Below are positions 9,299 through 19,415 of a stretch of DNA of 64,000 nucleotides, in pieces. A program made the translations under genes and the position numbers. Each line of letters starts with the position of its first letter. Within the stretch, counting starts at the first letter, position 1. Below the pieces are notes generated by a model. The model did not search any database and was not told where the DNA came from. It was given only the letters and a program-made list of their open reading frames with translations. Source of the DNA: Inhella inkyongensis (GTDB taxonomy: Bacteria; Pseudomonadota; Gammaproteobacteria; Burkholderiales; Burkholderiaceae_C); contig NZ_CP040709.1 in the NCBI RefSeq assembly GCF_005952805.1, forward strand, positions 3,410,001 through 3,474,000, read 5' to 3'.

Positions 9299-11491
9299 AT
9301 GACGGCGGGCAGCTATCGCATCTGCCCGCTATGCGAAGCCAGTTGCGGCCTGCGCATTGAGTTGCACGACGGCCGCGTCCAGCGCATTCGGGGCGAACCT
9401 GACGATCCCTTCTCGCGCGGCTATCTCTGCCCCAAAGCGCTGGCGCTGAAGGATCTGCACGACGACCCGGATCGCCTGCGCCAGCCCCTGGTCAAACGCC
9501 AGGGGCGCTTGGTGCCGGTGAGTTGGAACGAGGCCTACGCCGAGATCGAGGTCCGCCTGCTGCCCATCCTGCGCGAGCACGGGCCTGACGCCGTGGCCAC
9601 GGTGCTGGGCAATCCGGTCGTGCACCGCATGGGCCTGCTGGCCTACTTCCCGCGCCTGGCGCGCGCGCTAGGCACGCGCAATCTGTTTTCGGCCTCCACC
9701 TTAGACCAAATGCCCAAGCAACTCAGCAGTGCGCTGATGTTCGGGCATTGGTTCTCGGTCGCCGTGCCGGACATCGACCGCAGCGATTTCCTGCTGATCC
9801 TGGGCGGCAATCCCTTGGCCTCGAACGGCTCGATGTGGACCGTGCCCGATGTGCGTGAGCGCCTGCGGGCGCTGCGCCAGCGCGGCGGCCGCCTGGTGGT
9901 GGTGGACCCGCGCCACAGCGAAACCGCCGCCATTGCCGACCAGCACCTGGCCATTCGCCCGGGCACCGACGTCTTCCTGCTCGCCGCCCTGTGCGCCACC
10001 TTGTTCGAGGAGGGGCGGGTGCAACCCGGCCGCCTGGACGAGCACCTCAATGGCCTGGAAGCATTGCGCGACTTTGTGCAGCCATACGCGCCCGAACAAG
10101 TTGCTGCTCGCTGCGGCCTGGATGCCGGCGCCATACGGCAGTTGGCGCGCGATTTGGCAGCCGCGCCGCGCGCGGCCGTCTACGGCCGCATCGGCACCCA
10201 CACCACGCGCTTTGGCACCGTGAATGCCTGGCTGGTCGACGCCCTGAACGTGCTGACCGGCAACCTGGACCGCGAAGGCGGCGCCATGTTCCCCAAGGCC
10301 CCGGCTTTTGCGGCCAACACCCTCCCCGGACCTGCCAAGGGTGTGCGCCTGGGGCGACGCCACAGCCGGGTCAGCGGCGCCCTCGAGGTCAATGGCGAAC
10401 TGCCCATCACCTGCCTGCGCGAAGAGATCCAGACCCCCGGCCCCGGCCAGGTTCGTGCGCTCATCAGCGTGGCCGCCAACCCGGCCCTGTCCTGCCCCGG
10501 TGGCGCTGCGCTGGACGCCGCGCTGGGTGAGCTGGACTTCATGCTCAGCCTGGACATCTATGTCAACGAAACCACCCGCCATGCCGATGTGATCCTGCCG
10601 GGCCGCTCGGCCCTGGAGGTGGCGCACTACGACATCGCCTTCAGCCAGCTCAGCATCCGCAACCACGCACGCTGGAGCGAGGCCCTGCTGCCGAGCGAAC
10701 AGCCGGACGATTGGGAGCAGCTGCTTCTCCTGAGCGCCCTGGTGCAGGGGCGGGACTGGCGCGCCCCGTTGGCCGAGTTGGATGACGCGATGCTGGACGA
10801 GGAGCTGGCCCGCCATCTGCCCGAGGAACTGCGCGCGCCCGTGCGGGCCGCCCTGGGCGATCGCCCCGGCCCGCAGCGATTGGTCGATCTGGGCCTGCGC
10901 CTGGGCCCCTATGGTGACGCTTTTGGCCGCCGCCCCGAGGGTTTGAACCTGGCCCAAGTCCGGGCTGCGCCGGCCGGGCTGGACCTGGGGCCCTTGCAGC
11001 CGCGCATCCCCGAGTTGCTGCGCACCGCCAGCGGGCGCATCGAATTGGCCCCGGCCGAATGCCTGGCCGAGCGCCAGGCCCTGGCCGCCGCGCTGGATGA
11101 ACCCAGGCCCGAGTGGACCCTGATCGGGCGCCGCGACCTGCGCTCCAACAACAGCTGGATGCACAACCTGCCCCTGTTGGCCAAAGGGTCGGAGCGCTGC
11201 ACCTTGCAAATGCACCCCGATGACGCCCGGAGGCTGGGCTTGGCAGAGGCCGATTGCGCCTGGATCGAAGGGGCAGGCGATCCGCTGCGAGTGCCTGTTG
11301 AACTGAGCACGACCCTGCGCCCCGGTCTGGTGTGCCTGCCCCACGGCTGGGGCCACGCCGGGACCCCACTCCGTGTGGCCGCACAGCGCCCGGGTGTGAA
11401 CTTCAACGCCCTGCTCAGTGATCGGGAACGCGACCCCTTGAGCGGCAATGCCGTGCTCAGCGGCATCACGGTGCGCATCCGGCCGGCCTGA
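9299..11491 (+). CDS. molybdopterin-dependent oxidoreductase (DMSO-reductase family)
   Basis: This 730-residue catalytic subunit has an N-terminal [4Fe-4S] motif C9-x2-C12-x3-C16-x27-C44 followed by K46, the molybdopterin domains with VVDPRHSETA and IRPGTDVFLLAAL (typical of the bis-MGD fold), and a C-terminal dinucleotide-binding domain with LPHGWGH. No Tat signal is present, so it is probably cytoplasmic. The metal-ligand region reads SASTLDQMP and contains no cysteine or selenocysteine, so the ligand is not the usual formate dehydrogenase or nitrate reductase type. No partner subunit gene is adjacent. The gene begins three bases after a solute-binding protein gene. The substrate is unknown. 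Confidence 0.85.
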   Translation: MTAGSYRICPLCEASCGLRIELHDGRVQRIRGEPDDPFSRGYLCPKALALKDLHDDPDRLRQPLVKRQGRLVPVSWNEAYAEIEVRLLPILREHGPDAVATVLGNPVVHRMGLLAYFPRLARALGTRNLFSASTLDQMPKQLSSALMFGHWFSVAVPDIDRSDFLLILGGNPLASNGSMWTVPDVRERLRALRQRGGRLVVVDPRHSETAAIADQHLAIRPGTDVFLLAALCATLFEEGRVQPGRLDEHLNGLEALRDFVQPYAPEQVAARCGLDAGAIRQLARDLAAAPRAAVYGRIGTHTTRFGTVNAWLVDALNVLTGNLDREGGAMFPKAPAFAANTLPGPAKGVRLGRRHSRVSGALEVNGELPITCLREEIQTPGPGQVRALISVAANPALSCPGGAALDAALGELDFMLSLDIYVNETTRHADVILPGRSALEVAHYDIAFSQLSIRNHARWSEALLPSEQPDDWEQLLLLSALVQGRDWRAPLAELDDAMLDEELARHLPEELRAPVRAALGDRPGPQRLVDLGLRLGPYGDAFGRRPEGLNLAQVRAAPAGLDLGPLQPRIPELLRTASGRIELAPAECLAERQALAAALDEPRPEWTLIGRRDLRSNNSWMHNLPLLAKGSERCTLQMHPDDARRLGLAEADCAWIEGAGDPLRVPVELSTTLRPGLVCLPHGWGHAGTPLRVAAQRPGVNFNALLSDRERDPLSGNAVLSGITVRIRPA

Positions 11492-11545
11492 ATTCACAGC
11501 GCAAGCCCTTACGTCCTATGGGGCCACAGGGAGAAACCGGCGCCG

Positions 11546-11566
11546 AACCCCGACAATCTCGGGTTT
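11546..11566 (+). other. imperfect hairpin between the oxidoreductase and the radical SAM gene
   Basis: AACCCCGA-CAATC-TCGGGTTT pairs over seven of eight positions. It sits in the 100-nt gap and could weakly terminate or structure the transcript. The evidence is only the inverted repeat. Confidence 0.25.
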
Positions 11567-11591
11567 GCCCCAGCCCACCCCGTAGGCCGCC

Positions 11592-13946
11592 ATGACCCTG
11601 ATCCGCGACGACCATCACACCGCCCAAACGGTGAAGCCGCCCAAGGCCGAGCGCGCACTCACGGCCTATCGCCCTTACTGGGCCAAGCGATTTGGCGCTG
11701 CGCCCTTCCTGCCCATGAGCCGCGAAGAGATGGCGCAGCTGGGCTGGGAAGAGTGCGACATCATCATCGTCAGCGGCGATGCCTATGTGGACCACCCCAG
11801 CTTCGGCATGGCGGTGATCGGGCGCACGCTGGAGGCCCAGGGCTTTCGCGTCGGCATCATTGCGCAGCCGGACTGGAACTCGGCCGAGCCCTTCAAGGTG
11901 CTCGGGCGGCCCAAGCTGTTCTTCGGCGTGGCCGCCGGCAACATGGATTCGATGATCAACCACTACACGGCCGATCGAAAAATCCGTACCGATGACGCCT
12001 ACACCCCGGGCGGTGAAGCCGGCAAGCGCCCGGACCGCGCCACCCTGGTCTACACCCAGCGCTGCAAGGAAGCCTACAAGGATGTGCCGGTCATCATCGG
12101 CGGCATCGAGGCCTCGCTGCGCCGCATCGCGCACTACGACTACTGGACCGACAAGGTGCGGCGCTCCATCCTGGTGGACAGCAAGGCCGACCTGCTGCTC
12201 TACGGCAATGCCGAGCGCGCCATCATCGAGATCGCCCACCGACTGGCGGCGCGCAAGCCCATCGAGTCCATCACCGATGTGCGCGGCACCGCTTTCATGC
12301 GGCGCATCGACGACCCGGCCTTGGCCGGCTGGTTCGAGATCGACTCCAGCAGCGTGGACCAGCCGGGCAAGGTGGATGAGCTGATCAACCCCTACGCCAC
12401 CACCGAAGAGACCGGCGAGGCGCAGGGTGCGGCTTGCGCCAGCAGTGCGCCGACCAACACCGAAAAACCGATCCAGATCGTGCGCCGCACCGTGGCCAAG
12501 AGCGACGCCCGCGCCGTCACCCCGCCGCGCGAGCGTTCGGTCATCCGCCTGCCTGCCTTTGAGCAGATCAAGTCCGACCCGGTGCTCTACGCCCATGCCA
12601 ACCGCGTGCTGCACTTGGAGACCAACCCCGGCAATGCCCGCGCACTGGTGCAGCGCCATGGCGATGGCCCCTCGGTGCGCGATGTGTGGCTGAACCCGCC
12701 GCCCGTCCCGCTCTCAACCGCCGAGATGGACCATGTGTTCGACCTGCCCTATGCGCGCAGCCCGCACCCGCGCTACGCCGACGAGCAGGGCCGCCATGAC
12801 GGCGCGACCAAGATCCCGGCCTGGGAAATGATCCGCTTCTCGATCAACATCATGCGCGGCTGCTTTGGCGGCTGCACCTTCTGCTCCATCACCGAGCACG
12901 AGGGCCGCATCATCCAGAGCCGCTCCGAGGAGTCGGTGCTGCGTGAGATCGAGGACATCCGCGACAAGGTGCAGGGCTTCACCGGCGTCATCAGCGATTT
13001 GGGCGGCCCCACCGCCAATATGTGGCACATCGGCTGCAAGTCCAAGGAAATCGAGGCCAGCTGCCGCAAGCCCAGCTGCGTCTACCCTGGCATCTGCCCG
13101 AACCTGCACACCGACCATGGCCCGCTGATCCAGCTCTACCGCAAGGGCCGCGCGCTCAAGGGCGTGAAGAAGATCCTGATCGGCTCGGGCCTGCGCTACG
13201 ACCTGGCCGTGCAGAGCCCCGAGTACATCACCGAGCTGGTCACCCACCATGTGGGCGGCTACCTGAAGATCGCGCCCGAACACACCGAGACCGGGCCGCT
13301 CAGCAAGATGATGAAGCCCGGCATTGGCACCTACGACCGCTTCAAGCAGCTGTTCGAAGCCGCCAGTGCGGCGGCCGGCAAGAAGCAGTACCTGATTCCT
13401 TACTTCATCGCCGCCCACCCCGGCACCAGCGATGCGGACATGATGAATCTGGCCGTCTGGCTGAAGAAAAACGGCTTCCGTGCCGACCAGGTGCAGACCT
13501 TCTACCCCAGCCCCATGGCCACGGCCACGGCCATGTACCACTCCGGCAAGAACCCGCTGCGCAAGGTCACCCGCGACAGCGAGGCGGTGGACATCGTCAA
13601 GGGCGAAAAGCGCCGCCGCCTGCACAAAGCCTTCCTGCGCTACCACGATGCCAACAACTGGCCGCTGCTGCGCCAAGCCCTGCAGGACATGGGCCGCGCC
13701 GACCTGATCGGCAATGGCAAGCACCATCTGATTCCCAGCTGGCAGCCCCAGGCCGAGGGGGGCAGCTGCGGCAGCGCACGCCGTGGTTCAAGCGCCCCGG
13801 TGAACAAGCCCTCTGCCCGCCAATCCACCGATCCGCGCGGCTTGCGCAAGCCCGGCCCTGGCACCCTGCTGACCCAGCACACCGGCCTGCCCCCACGCGA
13901 GCAGGGGAAGACCCGCACGGCGCGGCACAAACGCGACAAGGCTTGA
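11592..13946 (+). CDS. YgiQ-family radical SAM protein
   Basis: This 784-residue protein matches the YgiQ family over its whole length. The N-terminal region has the family's characteristic [18 protein letters not shown] segment. The radical SAM cluster motif C424-x3-C428-x2-C431 is in [11 protein letters not shown]. The conserved APEHTE segment follows. The C-terminal 60 residues are basic and low-complexity. Radical SAM proteins use a [4Fe-4S] cluster and S-adenosylmethionine for radical chemistry; the YgiQ reaction is not established. The gene stands alone between the oxidoreductase and the c-di-GMP gene on the same strand. Confidence 0.92.
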   Translation: MTLIRDDHHTAQTVKPPKAERALTAYRPYWAKRFGAAPFLPMSREEMAQLGWEECDIIIVSGDAYVDHPSFGMAVIGRTLEAQGFRVGIIAQPDWNSAEPFKVLGRPKLFFGVAAGNMDSMINHYTADRKIRTDDAYTPGGEAGKRPDRATLVYTQRCKEAYKDVPVIIGGIEASLRRIAHYDYWTDKVRRSILVDSKADLLLYGNAERAIIEIAHRLAARKPIESITDVRGTAFMRRIDDPALAGWFEIDSSSVDQPGKVDELINPYATTEETGEAQGAACASSAPTNTEKPIQIVRRTVAKSDARAVTPPRERSVIRLPAFEQIKSDPVLYAHANRVLHLETNPGNARALVQRHGDGPSVRDVWLNPPPVPLSTAEMDHVFDLPYARSPHPRYADEQGRHDGATKIPAWEMIRFSINIMRGCFGGCTFCSITEHEGRIIQSRSEESVLREIEDIRDKVQGFTGVISDLGGPTANMWHIGCKSKEIEASCRKPSCVYPGICPNLHTDHGPLIQLYRKGRALKGVKKILIGSGLRYDLAVQSPEYITELVTHHVGGYLKIAPEHTETGPLSKMMKPGIGTYDRFKQLFEAASAAAGKKQYLIPYFIAAHPGTSDADMMNLAVWLKKNGFRADQVQTFYPSPMATATAMYHSGKNPLRKVTRDSEAVDIVKGEKRRRLHKAFLRYHDANNWPLLRQALQDMGRADLIGNGKHHLIPSWQPQAEGGSCGSARRGSSAPVNKPSARQSTDPRGLRKPGPGTLLTQHTGLPPREQGKTRTARHKRDKA

Positions 13947-14026
13947 GGGACAACCCGGTGCTCGGCGGGCCACATCGGCCAAAGAACTGACGCATACTCC
14001 AGCGGACCGACCGACTCACGGCCCGC

Positions 14027-16285
14027 ATGTCCGACATCCTCCCGCCTTCAGATTCTCGGTTTGATCCCGACGACGATGTGCTCGAGCTGATCGAGGAGCA
14101 CGATCACGTTGGCACCGACACGCATGCCCATGATCCGTGGCGCGTGTTGATCGTCGACGACGACAGCGACGTCCACAAGGCCACCGAGCTGGCCATGCAA
14201 GGCTTGGTCATCGAGGGGCGCAAGCTCACCTTCTTGCACGCCGACTCCGCCGCCCAGGCGCGCGAGCTGCTGGGCCGCGAAGGCGACCTGGCGGTGGCCC
14301 TGCTCGATGTGGTGATGGAAAGCGAAGACGCCGGCCTGCAGCTGGTGCGCCACATCCGCGCCAACGCCGGGCTGGATGCCCTGCGCATCGTGCTGCGCAC
14401 CGGCCAACCCGGTTACGCGCCCGAGATCGAGACCGTGCGCGCGCTCGATATCAACGACTACAAGACCAAGTCCGAGCTGACCCGCACGCGGCTTTACACG
14501 GTACTGACCGCCGCGATCCGCTCCTACAAGCAGATCTGCGAGCTACAGGCCGGCCGGCGCGGCCTGGCGCGCGTGCTGGAAGCGGCCAACGAGCTGAGCC
14601 AGATCCGCACCCTGCCGCGCTTTGCCGAGGTCGCGCTGCAGCATCTGTGCAGCCTGTTCGAAGCCCTGCCCCAGGGCTTGGTGTGCGTGCACCACCGGGC
14701 CGACCCGGTGGAACAAGCCCGGGTGGTCGCCACCGCCGGTCCGCAGGCCAGTTTGCTGGGGGCTTCGCTGACGCTGGTCGAGCAGGCCGATTTGCGCGAG
14801 TGCATCGAAAGCGTCATTCGCAGCGGGCAGTCGCGCTTCGAGAACCGACTGGCCCTGCATTTCGCGCTCTCCAACGAGCGCGTGCTGGTGATGCTGGCGG
14901 ATCTGCCGCGCGCACCGCAAGAGTTGGAACTGCCCCTGCTGCACACCTTTATCTCGACGGTGGCCATCGGCTTTGACAACGTGGCCATGTATGGCCAGTT
15001 GCTGGATCACGCCTATAACGATCAGCTGCTGCAGCTGCCCAACCGCAACCGCTTCATCGAGTTGCTGGAGCGCCATCTGCAGTCGCCCGACGGCTTGTCG
15101 CTGGCGCTGATCGACATCGACGATTTCTCCGACATCAACGACGCCTTCGGCCATCGCTTTGGCGACCAGGTGCTGCAGGCCGTGGCCGCCCGCCTGGGCG
15201 AGCGCTATGTCGAGCGCTGCGAGATGGCGCGCATCTCGGCCGACACCTTCGGCTTGATGGGCCCCAACGAAGGGGTGAATGCCGCCGGGCTGGCCGCCGT
15301 GTTCGCCGAGCCCTTCACCGTGGCGGGCGAACGCCTGCAGCTCTCGGCCACCACGGGTCTGGTGCGGCTTTCCGACAGCAGCGCCTTGGGTTCCGAGCTG
15401 CTGCTGGACGCCCACATCGCGCTCAAGCGCGCCAAGCAGATGCACCGCGGCGCGGCGCAGTACTTCAGCGCCGAGATGGGCGTGGACGCCCGCGAACGCT
15501 TCAAGCTGCTCAAGGGACTGCGCGCCAGCTTCGAGGCGCGTCGCCTCTTCGTGGTCTACCAGCCGCAGGTCGAACTTGCCACCCGCCGCGTGGTGGGTGC
15601 CGAAGCCCTGCTGCGCTGGCGCAACGAGGAAGGCAAGTTCGTCCCGCCCGACCAGTTCATCCCGCTGGCCGAGCAGAGCGGACTGATCATCTCGATCGGC
15701 GAGTTCGTGCTGCGCACCGCTTGCTACCAGGTCAAGCACCTGCGCGACCTGGGCTTCATGGACTTCCGCATGGCGGTGAACATCTCGCTGGCGCAGTTCC
15801 GCCATCCGCAGTTCATCCCGACCCTGCAGGCCGCCATGCGCGACACTGAGGTGCCGGGCGAGGCCCTGGAGCTGGAGATCACCGAATCCATGGCCATGGA
15901 AGACGTGGAAATGGTGCTGCATGTGCTGGCCGACATCCGCGCTACCGGCGCCACGGTCGCGATCGACGACTTTGGCACCGGCTTCTCGTCCTTGAGCCAG
16001 CTGCGCCAGTTGCAGGTCGAACGCCTGAAAATCGACCGGGCTTTTGTGCAGGAGGCTCAGACCTCGGCCGCCGGCTCCAGCATCGCCGCCATGGTGGTCA
16101 ACCTGGGTCGCACTCTCGGCATGCAAGTGCTGGCCGAAGGTATCGAGACCGAAGAGCAGGCCGCGCAGTTGGTGGCCCTGGGCTGCCACGAGGGCCAGGG
16201 CTATCTGTTTGCCCGCCCCATGCCGGGCGAACTGCTGGAAGGCTGGATGGCGCAACAGGCGGGCGGGGCCAAGCCCGCCGCCTGA
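14027..16285 (+). CDS. response regulator with DUF3369-like, degenerate GGDEF and EAL domains (c-di-GMP phosphodiesterase)
   Basis: This 752-residue regulator has a receiver domain (about 36-165, phospho-acceptor D94 in LLDVVM), a DUF3369-like linker (about 185-330), a GGDEF-fold domain and an EAL domain (about 500-745). The GGDEF signature is replaced by SADTF (404-408), so cyclase activity is not expected. The EAL motifs are intact: EALLRW beginning at E526, ITES, DDFGTGFSS, LKIDRAF and AEGIET. It should hydrolyse c-di-GMP under control of phosphorylation, with the GGDEF relic perhaps binding GTP. No partner kinase is adjacent. The 3' end converges with HMG-CoA lyase, 15 nt away. Confidence 0.92.
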   Translation: MSDILPPSDSRFDPDDDVLELIEEHDHVGTDTHAHDPWRVLIVDDDSDVHKATELAMQGLVIEGRKLTFLHADSAAQARELLGREGDLAVALLDVVMESEDAGLQLVRHIRANAGLDALRIVLRTGQPGYAPEIETVRALDINDYKTKSELTRTRLYTVLTAAIRSYKQICELQAGRRGLARVLEAANELSQIRTLPRFAEVALQHLCSLFEALPQGLVCVHHRADPVEQARVVATAGPQASLLGASLTLVEQADLRECIESVIRSGQSRFENRLALHFALSNERVLVMLADLPRAPQELELPLLHTFISTVAIGFDNVAMYGQLLDHAYNDQLLQLPNRNRFIELLERHLQSPDGLSLALIDIDDFSDINDAFGHRFGDQVLQAVAARLGERYVERCEMARISADTFGLMGPNEGVNAAGLAAVFAEPFTVAGERLQLSATTGLVRLSDSSALGSELLLDAHIALKRAKQMHRGAAQYFSAEMGVDARERFKLLKGLRASFEARRLFVVYQPQVELATRRVVGAEALLRWRNEEGKFVPPDQFIPLAEQSGLIISIGEFVLRTACYQVKHLRDLGFMDFRMAVNISLAQFRHPQFIPTLQAAMRDTEVPGEALELEITESMAMEDVEMVLHVLADIRATGATVAIDDFGTGFSSLSQLRQLQVERLKIDRAFVQEAQTSAAGSSIAAMVVNLGRTLGMQVLAEGIETEEQAAQLVALGCHEGQGYLFARPMPGELLEGWMAQQAGGAKPAA

Positions 16286-16300
16286 TCCGCGCTCACAGGT

Positions 16301-17209
16301 TCAGGCCTGGCGCTTGGCCAGCACGGCCCGCGCCACGCGGCTCACCGGCGGCCGGCCCAGCACCCCGCTGATGAAGGCCGCAGCATCCACCAGACCGTCG
16401 AGATCCACGCCAGTCTCAATGCCCAAGCCGTTGAGCATGAAGACCACGTCCTCGGTCGCCACATTCCCTGTCGCGCCCTTGGCATAGGGGCAGCCACCCA
16501 GGCCGCCGACGCTGGCGTCAAAGGTGCTCACACCCACTTCCAGACTGGCGTACACATTGGCCAAGGCCTGGCCATAGGTGTCGTGGTAGTGGCCGCTCAC
16601 CTCGTGCAGCGGGAAGTGCTTCAGGGCGCGCTCCAGCGCCTGCTGAATGCGGCGCGGCGTGCCCACGCCGATGGTGTCGCTGACGCCGATGTGATCGACG
16701 CCAATGGCCGCCAACTGCGCCGCCACCGCATCCACCTTGTCCGGATGGATGTCGCCCTCGTAGGGGCATCCGATGGCGCAGCTGAGCGCCGCACGCACCT
16801 TGATACCGGCCGCCTTCGCTTGCGCCACCACGGGCGCAAAACGCTCGATGCTCTCGGCGATGGAACAGTTGATGTTCTTCTGCGCAAATGCCTCGCTGGC
16901 CGCCGTGAAGACCACGATCTCGTCGGGCCGGGTGGGCAGCGCGGCCTCCAGGCCCTTGGCATTGGGCACCAGCACCGCATAGGCCACATCGGAGCGACGC
17001 TGGATGCCGGCCATGACCTCGGCGTTGTCACCCATCTGCGGCACCCACTTCGGGCTGACAAAGCTGGTGGCCTCCAGGCGGCGAATGCCGGCAGCCTGCA
17101 GGCGGTGGATCAGCTCCACTTTGTCGGCGGCTGCGACCACCTGCTTCTCGTTTTGCAGGCCGTCGCGCGGCCCGACGTCGCAGAGGGTGACGCGATTCGG
17201 AAGTGCCAT
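16301..17209 (-). CDS. mvaB: hydroxymethylglutaryl-CoA lyase
   Basis: This 302-residue TIM-barrel enzyme cleaves HMG-CoA to acetyl-CoA and acetoacetate, the last step of leucine catabolism. Family motifs are DVGPRDGLQNE at the N-terminus, SFVSPKWVPQM, SGHYHDTYGQALAN, and the active-site cysteine loop GLGGCPYAKGATGN. The length is normal. The ATG at 17209 has an upstream AAGGA site. It is the last gene of the long minus-strand run that also carries mccA, mccB and an enoyl-CoA hydratase. A palindromic repeat separates it from mccA. Confidence 0.95.
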   Translation of the reverse strand: MALPNRVTLCDVGPRDGLQNEKQVVAAADKVELIHRLQAAGIRRLEATSFVSPKWVPQMGDNAEVMAGIQRRSDVAYAVLVPNAKGLEAALPTRPDEIVVFTAASEAFAQKNINCSIAESIERFAPVVAQAKAAGIKVRAALSCAIGCPYEGDIHPDKVDAVAAQLAAIGVDHIGVSDTIGVGTPRRIQQALERALKHFPLHEVSGHYHDTYGQALANVYASLEVGVSTFDASVGGLGGCPYAKGATGNVATEDVVFMLNGLGIETGVDLDGLVDAAAFISGVLGRPPVSRVARAVLAKRQA

Positions 17210-17263
17210 TTCAGTCCTTACAGTCCTTTAAACGCCCAGACAGCGATGTCGAGCATTCATCAA

Positions 17264-17341
17264 GCGGCCACCGCGGAACCGGCTTTGCCGGGCCGCTGGT
17301 GGCGCCCCCTTGAGGGGGAAGCGCCAACGGCGCTTCGGGGG
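17264..17341. repeat. REP-like composite palindrome
   Basis: The 136-nt gap between mccA and the HMG-CoA lyase gene contains nested palindromes. CCGGC-TTT-GCCGG (17279-17291) sits inside outer arms GCCACC/GGTGGC. GAAGCGCC-AAC-GGCGCTTC (17318-17336) is a perfect 8-bp stem flanked by CCCCC and GGGGG. This looks like a repetitive extragenic palindrome of the kind common in Burkholderiales. It could attenuate transcription or stabilise the mRNA end. I see no second copy in the window. Confidence 0.5.
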
Positions 17342-17345
17342 AGGG

Positions 17346-19355
17346 TCATGCCTCTTCCAGGCGCAGGAGTTCGGCGCCGTCGCTGAGCTGGTCGCCCACG
17401 GCATACAGCAACTCAGCCACCTTGCCGTCGCGCGGGCTGTTCAGCGTGTGTTCCATCTTCATCGCTTCCATCACCGCCAGCGCCTGGCCGGCCTTGACGG
17501 CGTCTCCCGCCTTCACCAGCAGGGCCACGAGCTTGCCCGGCATCGGGGCTGTCAGGCGGCCCGCGCTGGGCGCGCCCTCGCCGGCGTGGGCAATCACATC
17601 CACCTCGGTCAGGGTGGCGCTGCCCTGTGGCGCGAACACGGTCACGTCCTCGCCGCGCGCATAGGTCTGCACCGTGATGCGGCGCTGGCCCAGGCCCTCG
17701 CCCTCGCAGTTGCCCAAGAGCAGCACATGGCGCTCGGGGCTGGCGGAATCGACCGCAAAGGTTTGCTCCACGCCATTCACGCTCAGCACCATGGCGCCAC
17801 GCTGCGGGCGGCGCAGCTGGATTTCGTGGTGGGTCGCACCCTCGGCCAGATCAAAGCGCCGCACCGCGTCGCCGGTCAGGCGGAAGCCATCGCGCCGGCT
17901 CCAGGGGTCGGCATCTTGCGTGCGGGCCTCCAGCGCAAGGCTGTGGGCCACCACGGCGGCGGCGGCCACATCCAGCGGCAGGCCGGGCTGGCCGAACAGG
18001 GCGGCGCGCTCGCGCTCGATCAGGCCGGTGTCCAGGTCCGCGCCCGTGAAGCTCTGCGTGGCCGCACAGCGGCGCAGAAAGGCCACATTGGTCTGCAGGC
18101 CGACGATATGGGTCTGGGCCAGGGCCGCATCCAGGCGGGCCAGGGCCTGGGCGCGGTCCTCGCCCCAGACGATGAGCTTGGCCACCATCGAGTCGTAGTA
18201 GGGGCTGATGGCATCGCCCTCGACCACGCCGGTGTCCACCCGAACGTCAGAGCGAACAAAACTGCTGTGCGCCGGCCAACGAAGCACGTCCAGCGATCCG
18301 GTGGCGGGCAGGAAGCCGGCCTCGGGGTTCTCGGCACAGATGCGCGCCTCGATGGCGTGGCCGTGGATGCGCAGCTCCGACTGCTTCAGCGGCAGGGGCT
18401 GGCCGGCGGCCACGCGCAGCTGCCACTCCACCAGGTCCAGGCCGGTGATGGCCTCGGTGACCGGGTGCTCAACCTGCAGCCGGGTGTTCATCTCCATGAA
18501 GTAGAAGCGACCGTCCTGCTCGGCGATGAACTCCACCGTGCCCGCGCCCACATAGCCCACGGCCTTGGCCGCGGCCACCGCCGCCTCGCCCATCTCACGG
18601 CGGCGCTCGGCCGTCATGCCCGGGGCCGGCGCCTCTTCCAATACCTTCTGATGGCGGCGCTGCACCGAGCAATCGCGCTCGAACAGATAGACGCAGTCCC
18701 CCTGCGTGTCGCCAAAGACCTGGATCTCGATATGGCGGGGCCGCTGCACATAGCGCTCGATCAGCACCGCATCGTCGCCAAAGCTGTTGATGGCCTCGCG
18801 CTTGCAGCTGGCCAGGGCGGCATCGAATTCCTCGGCCGCCATCACCGCCCGCATGCCCTTGCCACCGCCGCCGGCGCTGGCCTTGATCAGCACCGGGTAG
18901 CCGATGCGGTCGGCTTCGCGCTTCAGCAGAGCCGGATCCTGATCAGCCCCGTGGTAGCCGGGCACAAGGGGCACACCGGCCGCTTCCATCAGGCGCTTGC
19001 TCTCGGCCTTCAGGCCCATGGCCAGGATGGCGCTGGCCGGCGGGCCGATGAAGACCACACCGGCCTCGGCACAGGCCTGCGCAAAGCCTTCGTTCTCTGA
19101 GAGAAAGCCATAGCCCGGGTGGATGGCCTGGGCGCCCGTAGCCTTGGCAGCCGCCAGGATGCGCTCCCACTGCAGATAGGAATCGCGCGGCGCCGGGCCG
19201 CCAATCAGCACCGCCTCGTCGCAGGCCAGCACATGCTGAGCGCGGGCATCGGCCTCGGAATACACGGCCACGGTTTGAATGCCCATCCGGCGTGCGGTGG
19301 CGGCCACGCGGCAAGCGATTTCGCCGCGATTGGCGATCAGGATCTTCTTGAACAT
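17346..19355 (-). CDS. mccA: methylcrotonyl-CoA carboxylase, biotin-carrying alpha subunit
   Basis: This 669-residue subunit carries the biotin carboxylase domain (about 1-450, opening FKKILIANRGEIACRV, ATP-grasp loop GGGGKGMR) and a C-terminal biotinyl domain with the lysine acceptor K633 in AMKMEH. It carboxylates enzyme-bound biotin for conversion of 3-methylcrotonyl-CoA to 3-methylglutaconyl-CoA in leucine breakdown. The assignment to MCC rather than acetyl- or propionyl-CoA carboxylase rests on length and on the neighbouring HMG-CoA lyase, hydratase and carboxyltransferase genes. Its beta partner lies about 10 kb upstream in the same orientation. The bio genes lie between the two. Confidence 0.9.
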   Translation of the reverse strand: MFKKILIANRGEIACRVAATARRMGIQTVAVYSEADARAQHVLACDEAVLIGGPAPRDSYLQWERILAAAKATGAQAIHPGYGFLSENEGFAQACAEAGVVFIGPPASAILAMGLKAESKRLMEAAGVPLVPGYHGADQDPALLKREADRIGYPVLIKASAGGGGKGMRAVMAAEEFDAALASCKREAINSFGDDAVLIERYVQRPRHIEIQVFGDTQGDCVYLFERDCSVQRRHQKVLEEAPAPGMTAERRREMGEAAVAAAKAVGYVGAGTVEFIAEQDGRFYFMEMNTRLQVEHPVTEAITGLDLVEWQLRVAAGQPLPLKQSELRIHGHAIEARICAENPEAGFLPATGSLDVLRWPAHSSFVRSDVRVDTGVVEGDAISPYYDSMVAKLIVWGEDRAQALARLDAALAQTHIVGLQTNVAFLRRCAATQSFTGADLDTGLIERERAALFGQPGLPLDVAAAAVVAHSLALEARTQDADPWSRRDGFRLTGDAVRRFDLAEGATHHEIQLRRPQRGAMVLSVNGVEQTFAVDSASPERHVLLLGNCEGEGLGQRRITVQTYARGEDVTVFAPQGSATLTEVDVIAHAGEGAPSAGRLTAPMPGKLVALLVKAGDAVKAGQALAVMEAMKMEHTLNSPRDGKVAELLYAVGDQLSDGAELLRLEEA

Positions 19356-19415
19356 CTGGCGGTCCTTGTGGGACGAATGACGCCTCGTTGGCGCAAGACC
19401 CGAAGTATCGAGGAC

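Noticed and set aside
9701..11497. 598-codon open frame antisense to the molybdoenzyme
   Set aside because: Shadow frame with no domain; the sense frame has a complete [4Fe-4S] motif and molybdopterin fold.
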